A stretch of 37,500 nucleotides of DNA, taken from NCBI GenBank assembly GCA_034096865.1, contig JAWQFJ010000465.1, forward strand, positions 1 to 37,500. Direction: 5' to 3'. The notes below the pieces were generated by a model. It saw only the letters and a program-made list of their open reading frames with translations, had not been told where the DNA came from and did not search any database. Numbering within the stretch: position 1 is the first letter of the stretch; each line of letters starts with the position of its first letter. Shown in pieces: positions 30,001 to 37,500 of the stretch. A program made the translations under genes and the position numbers. The stretch is from Theodoxus fluviatilis (taxonomy: Eukaryota; Mollusca; Gastropoda; Cycloneritida; Neritidae).

Positions 30001-32371
30001 ACTGCAAAAAGTCCAAAACACTGATGTTAGATTAGTTTTTAGATGTCCCAAGAGAACTCCCACATCCAAACTCCTTCGTGCACTGCATTGGCTCCCCGTC
30101 GCTCAGAGGATAGAGTATAAGCTAGCCACTATGTGTTTCAACTTCTTCAATCAAACTGCACCACACGCACTCAAAGAAATTCTCACTGTCTACACCCCCG
30201 CTAGAAATAACCGTTCAGCTGCAGACACCAAAACGTTAAATGTCCTCCGTCGCAAAAAGAAAACCCAGGGACAGCGAGCTTTTTCTTACATCGGCCCTGT
30301 AACGTGGAATAGCCTACCTTTCCCTGTCCGTCACTCTGATTCCATGTCCCAGTTCAAAACCTCCCTCAAGACACACCTGTTCCGGTCAGTCTTTCCTGAC
30401 GAGCAGTGAAGTGCTTTACAAGGCGCCTCTTTTATGTTTCGTGTTTTGTTTATTGCCTGCTATTTAATTAATTGTATTGTATTTAATTTTTCTTTTATTT
30501 CAACTGTACAGTGTGCGAGTGTTGGAATGCTTTGTATGAGTGTGGATTTTTCATTGTAAACGCCATGAGCTTGCCTATTAGGGAAGGTATGTGCGTACAA
30601 ATAGTCTGTATTATTATTATATTACCTTCTACCCCTCCCTGACAACTCAAGAGAGATGGGGGTCTACTACCTGCATCTCATTGTACAGCACCTGTCTGCT
30701 TCTGCAAGGACCGGCAGGAACCTACTATGATGCCAGATAAAGTTTGGGAGGCTCTTGGACAACCAGCCAAAATGTGCTTTGAAGTGCCTCTCCCCAGCAT
30801 TGAAAACAAGCAGAAGAAGAGATTAGTTCCCAATCTTTTCAAGCTGACTGGTGTGATGGGCAAGTCATAAGTTGATTGCATAAGGAAGCTTAGTACCTGC
30901 CGAATCTGGTGGGCCGAAAATTGCAAACCGTGCACCAGTCAAGGCCCCTGTGTATGGCATCCTCCCTGGTGACCTGGCCCTGTGACCTTCATTCATTTCC
31001 CTTTGCTGCTCCTCTGTACCGAGAGAGGCGGTCAGGTGCTAGATGCTCAGTCAGGTGCTGGACGAAAGTGTTTCAATTTTTGGTTATGTCAGTAGTTTTG
31101 TTTTCCTTGATCCATGCGGGTCTTTTGTGGTGTGATGGCCTGATTTTGTATATAAATGACCAAGGATTTGATAGCTCAGGGCTCCCCATCACTTGTCGCT
31201 GAAGGACAGTCAGGGTGTTGTGCTGTCAGGGAACGTTAAGAAACAAAACATTTGGTCATGTAAGTAGAGTAGTTTGTTGTCTGCTAGTGTTCCGTGGTGT
31301 TCGCAGACACATGTTAAATTGCTGGAGTTGCAATTTAATCTGATAATAACTGCTGTGGTTGCAGTGTACTGGTGACCTGCGGTGTCGGCATACACTTGTG
31401 GTTAAATTGTTGTTGTTGCAATTTGCTTACATTACTGCTGTGTTGGCAGTCATACATCCCATGGTACTAGCGGACATGTTTTCTTAAGTTAGTGTGTTGT
31501 TTTAAAATACACATCTTTTTAAAATTTCACAATTGTTGGCTTGTTTATCAATCCTTAGACCTTGGGCAACTGGGGTCATAACATCCTACTTTCTCCTCAC
31601 CTACTCTGCTCCTTATCCACAGACCACTTGTAATGTTTGACTCCAGCCAGATTTCATACTCTGGTCAGACTCAGAGCCAACTTTACAATATCTTTAGTTG
31701 TCTTAGTACAGACTCTGCCTCTTCCACCTCACCACTTTCCATTTTCTTCCTGTCCCAACACATGGAGGCCCCATCATGATGAAAATTCATTACTACTCAT
31801 TAATCCTTAGTTATTGTTCTCCGAACAGGCAGTAGCAGGAGATGCTGAAACTGCTGTGTATCGCATGCCATGTTGACCTAACCTTTTCATGAAGACCACC
31901 TACATCACAAGGTAGCAAGAAATATTCCCACCATCTTGCTTGAGAGAAATGCACATTAAAAACTGTCACTTGGGGGAGAATATCTCGTGTTTTCTATCTA
32001 ACAAATGCAAGAACAAGCACTAATGATGCATTGTGATATTTCAGTTCAGTTGCTATGTTGCAGTTGACAAGCACATATGGAGCTGTATTCAGTAACATCA
32101 GATCTGTTTCAGGTTTACACTTCCATTGCAAAGTTCAAACCCAACATAAAAGGATCTATTCAGAAAAGGTTTGAACAGTAGAGAGTCCCGTAAAGCATAT
32201 TCAATCTGAAGTATTAAAAAAGAACAACAAAACTTTCAAACTTTAAAACACAGCCGGTGCTCAGACTGGCAAGGAACTAGTGTTCATTCAAAACATCATT
32301 TTCCAGGGTGCTCAGACCCCAAAATCTGGCTATGGGGTCATTAGTGACTTCTTTCACTGATGATGATGATG

Positions 32372-32438
<67 letters not shown>

Positions 32439-33825
32439 CATGAATTTCACAACTGGTTTCTTGGTACCCATTTGTAGTTATTTCCCTTGGATCAACAACC
32501 AAACTATGGGTACATTTCTTAGGATGAGCCACTTGCAAGCAGAGGTTGATGTCAATGCACACCATCTATTCACTGCACTGACAAGGATGGTAACTATTTC
32601 CTTGAAAACATTCACCACACAAAAAGTGAGGCCATGGTTTTAACTTGCATGGGCCCATGAGCAGAAACTAGGGAAATGTGATCGTGTGAATGAGTGCCAG
32701 GGGAGGGGATGGAGTTGTGGGGGTAGGAGTTGTGGGGGTAGGAGTTGTGGGGGTAGGAGTTGTGGGGGTAGGCTTTGTGGGGGTAGGAGCTGTGGGGGTA
32801 GGAGTTGTGGGGGTAGGAGTTGTGGGGGTAGGCTTTGTGGGGGTAGGAGTTGTGGGGGTAGGAGTTGTGGGGGTAGGAGTTGTGGGGGTAGGAGTTGTGG
32901 GGGTAGGAGTTGTGGGGGTAGGAGTTGTGGGGGTAGGCTTTGTGGGGGTAGGAGTTGTGATGGTAGGCGTTGTGGGGGTAGGAGTTGTGGGGGTAGGCAT
33001 TGTGGGGGTAGGAGTTGTGGGGGTAGGAGTTGTGGGGGTAGGAGTTGTGGGGGTAGGCTTTGTGGGGGTAGGCTTTGTGGGGGTAGGAGTTGTGGGGGTA
33101 GGAGTTGTGGGGGTAGGAGTTGTGGGGGTAGGAGTTGTGGGGGTAGGAGTTGTGGGGGTAGGAGTTGTGGGGGTAGGAGTTGTGGGGGTAGGCATTGTGG
33201 GGGTAGGAGTTGTGGGGGTAGGAGTTGTGGGGGTAGGAGTTGTGGGGGTAGGAATTGTGGGGGTAGGCGTTGTGGGGGTAGGAGTTGTGGGGGTAGGCTT
33301 TGTGGGGGTAGGAGTTGTGGGGGAGAGCTTGGGACAGTGGGTGAGTCTGCAGCCCAGTGGATCTGACACAGGAGGCATGGGAAGAGACCATTTTTGTAGC
33401 TGTGTTGGTAGCTGTTGGCCTTCAGTCAAGCACTTGACATGGCTAGGTCTGGGAGGATTCTCCCAGGAAGAGGATTCTCAGGGGGAGAAGAGGGGGTGGG
33501 ACGATTGAGGTGGACAAATGTTTTTGTAGTGTATGATGTCCTGCAGATTGTGATTGGTGTTATTTGCTGTGCTGCTTCTGGCAAGATTCAATGCTTCCAA
33601 AGGTTTTCTTGCCAAAAGAAACAGTGAGTGAGGGCGAAGTGTTTTTCTGTTTGACTGTTAGATTCATGTTTCATTGGGTTGGATATGGGATCCGGTAACT
33701 AGTTTGTTGTTGCATGAGGGTTGGGCTCCATCTGGTTTGAATGCACAGTTGGATCTGAATGATCTAATACTATTTTGGGCAGAGATCCTGCTGTAACTAA
33801 GTGTAAGCCTTCATATGCGGATACA

Positions 33826-33864
<39 letters not shown>

Positions 33865-36800
33865 TGCGCTCCCGCGTGTGCATGTGTGTGCATTTTAGAT
33901 CTTTTATTTTCTTTATATGCATTTTTTTTTGCCCCTGACTAGGATTATGTTCAAGCCCTGTCTGCTAAATGTCATGCAGGCCTGGCTGACTGGCCGTGTG
34001 TTCCTGTGTTGCAGGCTCTTCCTTCCCTGCCCTGGAGCCAGGCAAGCTGCGGTTGTACAGCATGCGCTTCTGTCCCTTTGCGCAGCGCACACGCTTGGTG
34101 CTGGCTGCCAAGCAAATCCCGTGAGTGCTTTCCCAGCCTGGGTCTTCGTGGTCTTCAGTGCATTGGAGTGTGACTGCTGCATAGTGCCTACTTTACCTGT
34201 TTATGTCACTGGACTCAGTGACTTTTCTGTCATGGGGCCTGACTCCTTCATTAACCCATTAGACACTATGACGGTATACACAAAAGGGTCCTGAAAACCT
34301 GAGCCTTTTTCAGAAAAACTTAAGAAGTCTGGTATGTTTACAAAAAATTTATTAACTCCACTTGTAACAATCACAGAGACACAAAATAAACATTGTCTTA
34401 AAGCTGACATCCTTTGCTACAAGCTCATGCAATCATATACAACACACTGCAAGTCAAAATTTAGGAATGATTTTTTGAAATTAGAAAATAGTGTAAAAAC
34501 GGACCCATTCACCTTGATTTTCAGTTCAAAATTATGGTTTTTAGAAAGAAAACCTCCCAAATAAGCTCAAAACAGACTCTCAATGGATAATTTACTCATT
34601 TAGCTATCTGCTGAAACAAAATGCAAAGTTGTAAATCTTTTACTAGAATTGATGACAACTGGCTGCAAAGTGTAACCAAGATTTCTCTGACAGTTTCCCT
34701 TCGTCATTCATCATGTCTTTCATTTTGAGACTTAAGTTTTTCTCTGACAGCCTTTCTTTGAACAACAACAACAAAATAATTACAATTTATTTTGAAAATG
34801 TCCTTCGTATATGCCCCTTTTTGACTCACATGCGAAGCAAAAGTGAGTCTATGTACTGAGCCGTGTCGTCCGTCCGTCCGGGCGTCCGGGCGTCCGTCCG
34901 GGCGTCCGTCCGTAAAAAACTTAAACGTTGGATTTTTCTCGGAGACTATTAAGTCTATCAACACCAAATGTGGCATGATGGTGTATGATGACAAGGCCTC
35001 AAAAAACATACATAGTGACTTGACCTTGCTTCAAGGTCAAGGTCACAGGAGCCATAAATGTGGTCTCAAAAACAGTCATTTTTCACATTTTCCCAATTTT
35101 CTCCCACGTTATTGAGAATGGCGACCTTAGCTACAAGTGGTATATAGGTCAAAGCAAGCCCTATCTTTTGATACCAGTTTGGTTGACCTTGCTTCAAGGT
35201 CAAGGTCACAGGAGCTCTTCAAAGTTGGATTGTATACATATTTTGAAGTGACCTTGAACTTGAACTATGGAAGATAACTGTTTCAAACTTAATAATTATG
35301 TGGGGCACATGTTATACTTTCATCATGAGACACATTTGTTCACATATCATCAAGGTCAAGGTCACTTTGACCCTTATGAAATGTGACCAAAATGGGGTAG
35401 TGAACCACTAAAAGTGACTATATCTCATGGTAGAAAGTGCCAATAAGCACCATTGTGCTTCCTATGTCTTGAATTAACAGCTTTGTGTTGCATGACCTTG
35501 GATGACCTTGACCTTGGGTCAAGGTCACATGTATTTTGGTAGGAAAAATGTGTAAAGCATTTCTTTGTGGTAGGTTTAGTTGTTTGACCTTGACCTTGAA
35601 GGTCACCTGAAGGTCAAGGTCATATAAAGGTCAAGGTCAAGCATGTGAGTCGTATGGGCTTTGCCCTTCTTGTTTCAACATGTTACCTGAAACAACCAAT
35701 TTTGGTTTTTGGCCTTAGAATTGGAAGCAAGATGGTGTTTTTTTTTCACAGCTGATGGACGGCAGAATAAGCTTTTACAGATCATGCCACTACTGCACTA
35801 ATGTTTGATGTCTCACACCAGCATAGCTGTCCCATACCACCGGTCCGATACCACCAGTCCGATACCACCATTCAGATACCATCACAAAGTGCCACTGAAG
35901 GGCTTCTCTCCCGTATTGAAAAATTTCTCCGTTAGTGTTCGTATTTTGCAATTACGTCAGGACAAATGGTAGAATTGCCCTTCACAAAAGTCATGAATCC
36001 TAAATGTAGAACTGTGAGTATTAGGAGGAAGATGTAGAGGGTGTAGAACTGTGAGTATTAGGAGGAAGATGTAGAGGGTGTAGAACTGTGAGTATTAGGA
36101 GGAAGATGTAGAGGGTGTAGAACTGTGAGTATTAGGAGGAAGATGTAGAGGGTGTAGAACTGTGAGTATTAGGAGGAAGATGTAGAGGGTGTAGAACTGT
36201 GAGTATTAGGAGGAAGATGTAGAGGGTGTAGAACTGTGAGTATTAGGAGGAAGATGTAGAGGGTGTAGAACTGTGAGTATTAGGAGGAAGATGTAGAGGG
36301 TGTAGAACTGTGAGTATTAGGAGGAAGATGTAGAGGGTGTTTTTGAATTGGGCGAGGCTTCAGCCTAGTATTCCAGAGTTTCACTTTCAACCTAGCAATA
36401 GTGATTTTGGGTTTTGCTAAGTATCCCAAGTTCAATGTAGATTTTGGTGGTCATGTTCCTTGAAGTCTGATATATGATTGAACGAAGTAGACCGAGGCTT
36501 TGTCCTGGTTCAATTTAGTGGTCACATAGAATTGCTTTTTCGTTTGGGAATCCCCATTTGGGGTGAGAATTGACCCACTTGGTCTCCCTATGTGTTTCAT
36601 AAGAGGCTAATAACTAGGGAACTTGATTGTATTCTAACTTGTTGTAGTGATTTTGGGATAAATGGCCTTACATAGCTTACAAAGGCTGACAGACTGTAAA
36701 ACTTCCTTTCCTCCCTCCTTCCTTCCTTCCTTCTTGTTTGGGAAACTTGGATAGTCTAGGCTGTGATTTCAACACCACTTCAGCCATTTCTTGTTTTGCA

Positions 36801-37500
36801 TCCCTAGACACAAGTTCACTGAGTCCACTTCAGCCACTTCACATGCAGCATTCCTAGACACAAGTTCACTGAGTCCACTTCAGCCACTTCACATGCAGCA
36901 TCCCTAGACACAAGTTTGCTAAGTCCACTTCAGCCACTTCACATGCAGCATCCCTAGACACAAGTTCACTGAGTCCACTTCAGCCACTTCACATGCAGCA
37001 TCCCTAGACACAAGTTCACTGAGTCCACTTCAGCCACTTCACATGCAGCATTCCTAGACACAAGTTCACTGAGTCCACTTCAGCCACTTCACATGCAGCA
37101 TTCCTAGACACAAGTTCACTGAGTCCACTTCAGCCACTTCACATGCAGCATCCCTAGACACAAGTTCACTGAGTCCGCTTCAGCCACTTCACATGCAGCA
37201 TTCCTAGACACAAGTTCACTGAGTCCACTTCAGCCACTTCACATGCAGCATTCCTAGACACAAGTTCACTGAGTCCACTTCAGCCACTTCACATGCAGCA
37301 TTCCTAGACACAAGTTCACTGAGTCCACTTCAGCCTTCATTCAGTTTGGGTGCTATACCCAGTTAGAACACACCTTAATGGGAGCCCAGTCCTTTACTTG
37401 CGGCTAGGGGCAGTTTGAAATGGCACCACAGGGTGGACCACTGTAGCATAGGACATGTCATGATTACAGACAACTGTGGCAGTAGTTTTTTTTTTGGCAG
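27011..37500 (+). CDS. GSTO: Omega-class glutathione S-transferase, 5' part (exons 1-2; continues past window)
   Basis: Exons 27011-27038 and 34015-34120 join in phase 1 to encode 45 residues: [10 protein letters not shown], then [16 protein letters not shown], then [37 protein letters not shown] is the beta1-alpha1 signature of omega GSTs, with Cys29 as the active-site nucleophile (Cys32 in human GSTO1). Tyr- and Ser-type GSTs lack this cysteine. Omega GSTs are cytosolic thiol transferases and dehydroascorbate reductases. The N-terminal extension before the thioredoxin fold is also typical of the class. Intron 1 is 6976 bp. Exon 2 ends in phase 2 at GTGAGT. No later exon is found in the window, so the gene is partial here. 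Confidence 0.9.
27039..28012 (+). other. GST omega intron 1, proximal part
   Basis: Unique AT-rich intron sequence. I see no coding region, RNA gene or repeat family. Short open frames at 27321-27518 and 27586-27840 have no support. Confidence 0.5.
28013..28818. repeat. 89-bp minisatellite, 9 near-identical copies
   Basis: The unit runs CTTCTAAACACTGGACTCCA, CCAGGCCATGTTTCACAACC, TCAGCCTTGCATGTCAGTGG, AGTGTGCTAGAGAGGTCTAA, TTGGCAGTG. Nine full copies start at 28021 and then every 89 bases, with no differences that I can see. A partial GTGGCTTCTAAACAGTGG precedes them. Such uniformity implies recent expansion or homogenisation. Confidence 0.97.
29217..29500 (+). pseudogene. Coding-like remnant, left part (interrupted by LINE)
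   Basis: One frame reads [53 protein letters not shown], a stop, then [20 protein letters not shown] and [12 protein letters not shown]. Only one stop occurs in about 90 codons, and the composition is protein-like. It breaks where the LINE begins (about 29501) and seems to resume at 30626. I do not recognise the protein. An AAAAAG acceptor-like site precedes it. A retrocopy or dead exon inside the GST omega intron is possible. Confidence 0.3.
29505..30625 (+). mobile_element. 5'-truncated LINE with RT catalytic box
   Basis: An open frame to 30409 encodes the second half of a LINE reverse transcriptase. It has [12 protein letters not shown], catalytic FADDTQLY (29558-29581), [90 protein letters not shown] and [11 protein letters not shown]. 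No stop or frameshift occurs in about 300 codons, so it is a young copy. The 3' end is a (TATTAT)n tail at about 30609-30622. The N-terminal RT and endonuclease are missing. The pentamer CTTCT at 29500-29504 and 30626-30630 may be the target duplication. Clade likely CR1/L2/Jockey group. Confidence 0.88.
30626..30870 (+). pseudogene. Coding-like remnant, right part
   Basis: Directly after the LINE, a frame reads [60 protein letters not shown] and [14 protein letters not shown], then TAA at 30868-30870. Joining at the CTTCT repeat gives [10 protein letters not shown] before a frameshift into this frame. It looks like a real protein C-terminus, but I cannot name it. Confidence 0.3.
30871..32373 (+). 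other. GST omega intron 1, middle part
   Basis: No coding signal. At about 31300-31475 an 87-base segment occurs twice in diverged form. The shared parts are TTAAATTG...GTTGCAATTT, ACTGCTGTG(G)TTG(G)CAGT and a GCGGACATG-like end. The rest is unique sequence. Confidence 0.4.
32374..32435. repeat. (AT)n microsatellite
   Basis: About 31 uninterrupted (AT) units after a short GATGATGATG run, in GST omega intron 1. Confidence 0.96.
32711..33325 (+). repeat. 15-bp G-rich minisatellite, about 41 copies
   Basis: The unit is GTTGTGGGGGTAGGA, with variants GGCTTT, GGCATT, GGCGTT and GGAATT. Almost every unit has a G5 and a G2 run, so the + (sense) strand is a dense potential G-quadruplex former. Fifteen is a multiple of three, so frames reading GGRSC, VGVVG or PTTPT repeats stay open. 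I see no support for translation. Confidence 0.97.
33567..33715 (+). repeat. Interspersed repeat copy with a single 26-bp segment
   Basis: It aligns with the flanks of the 26-bp array at 9373-9711. It carries one copy of the related segment (GGATATGGGATCCGGTAACT near 33681) where the cyclophilin intron carries 13. Identity is moderate, so this is an old repeat. Confidence 0.45.
33828..33862. repeat. (GT)n microsatellite
   Basis: Short (GT)n tract with a GCGCGTGCG-type end, 150 bases before GST omega exon 2. Confidence 0.9.
34015..34120 (+). CDS. GSTO: GST omega exon 2 (active-site exon)
   Basis: The acceptor is CTGTGTTGCAG|GC and the donor CC|GTGAGT. It encodes residues 10-45, including [20 protein letters not shown]. 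The TGT codon for catalytic Cys29 is at 34071-34073. High GC and the typical omega motif make this the clearest GST evidence. Confidence 0.95.
34121..34822 (+). other. GST omega intron 2, proximal part
   Basis: AT-rich with no supported exon. A frame ending [11 protein letters not shown] (34526-34558) superficially resembles the next omega GST exon but stops at once. It was rejected as an exon. Confidence 0.5.
34823..35675 (+). mobile_element. Full-length copy of the GACTCACATGC repeat, rich in AGGTCA half-sites
   Basis: Starts GACTCACATGCGAAGCAAAA and closes with GCATGTGAGTC at 35641-35651, an 11-bp perfect inverted repeat of the start. GTATGGGCTTTGCCCTTCTT follows. Between are CGTCC repeats, GGATTTTTCTCGGAGACTAT, and about 20 AGGTCA or TGACCT hexamers, many as TCAAGGTCA. 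There is no coding capacity. A truncated copy lies at 6096-6345. The inverted ends suggest a non-autonomous DNA element, but I could not define a target duplication. Confidence 0.7.
35831..35884. repeat. Short tandem repeat, about 14-bp unit
   Basis: Four imperfect copies built on GATACCACCAGTCC, in GST omega intron 2. Confidence 0.7.
36005..36337. repeat. 37-bp minisatellite, 9 copies
   Basis: The unit is TGTAGAACTGTGAGTATT then AGGAGGAAGATGTAGAGGG. Nine copies start at 36005 and repeat every 37 bases, apparently without differences. Confidence 0.97.
36338..36773 (+). other. GST omega intron 2, spacer
   Basis: Unique sequence with a short (CCTT)n run at 36705-36733. No exon or recognised element. 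Confidence 0.45.
36774..37336. repeat. 60-bp minisatellite, about 9 copies
   Basis: The unit runs CCACTTCAGCCACTTCACAT, GCAGCATTCCTAGACACAAG, TTCACTGAGTCCACTTCAGC with period 60. Variants are GCATCCCTAG, GTTTGCTAAG (near 36915) and GTCCGCTTC (near 37175). The first copy is diverged. Confidence 0.96.

Noticed and set aside
32612..33508. Gly-, Pro/Thr- and Tyr-Pro-His-Asn-repeat frames
   Set aside because: All are readings of the 15-bp G-rich minisatellite within an intron.
34526..34561. [11 protein letters not shown] as a possible GST omega exon 3
   Set aside because: It resembles the WFLERNP motif, but the preceding beta-strand residues are absent and a stop follows immediately. The AG phase would fit, yet there is no onward coding.

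Overview
This is a eukaryotic genomic window, not bacterial or viral. Its genes are split by GT-AG introns. It is crowded with microsatellites, eight long minisatellite arrays, several 5'-truncated LINEs, tRNA-derived SINEs, a MITE and a Ginger-like DNA transposon. I infer a marine mollusc, most likely a gastropod. The basis is the interspersed repeat that opens with GACTCACATGCGAAGC, which I associate with gastropod genomes, plus the transposon mix. The first ~340 bases are homopolymer-rich and look like a contig end.

Two host genes are readable, both on the + strand. The first (2627-10341) is a complete four-exon, 198-residue secretory-pathway cyclophilin (cyclophilin B / PPIB-like) with every active-site residue present. 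A plausible TATA-less promoter lies just upstream, with an ETS/CRE-like CCGGAAGTGACG and a UPRE-like TGACGTGG. A LINE 3' tail ends 12 bases before that promoter. Intron 3 carries two minisatellites and a phase-compatible candidate alternative terminal exon (9799-9932). A third array follows the stop codon. The second gene is the 5' part of an omega-class glutathione S-transferase. Exon 1 (27011-27038) encodes the N-terminus, and exon 2 (34015-34120) carries the CPFAQR active-site cysteine. Intron 1 is about 7 kb and the rest of the gene lies beyond the window.

Layout. 1-2446: low complexity, then a dead LINE. 2447-10341: cyclophilin gene. 10342-16340: 3' flank with a 21/27-bp array and a 36-copy 65-bp array. 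16420-16659: TIR element. 17489-19942: Ginger-like transposon flanked by TATA duplications. It holds transposase end fragments on the minus strand and a nested LINE. 20222-21338: inverted pair of SINEs around an (AT)n tract. 21742-23822: minus-strand degenerate LINE cut by an LTR-like insertion. 23820-26600: long purine/pyrimidine microsatellites and an internally deleted LINE. 26900-37500: GST omega promoter, exons 1 and 2, and introns filled with five minisatellite arrays, another LINE inside a coding-like remnant, and a repeat packed with AGGTCA half-sites.

The two host genes have unrelated roles, namely proline isomerisation in the secretory pathway and thiol/redox chemistry. Nothing suggests they act together. 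The main interest lies in the mobile elements, in the possible birth of a minisatellite from an interspersed repeat, and in how arrays sit against splice sites.
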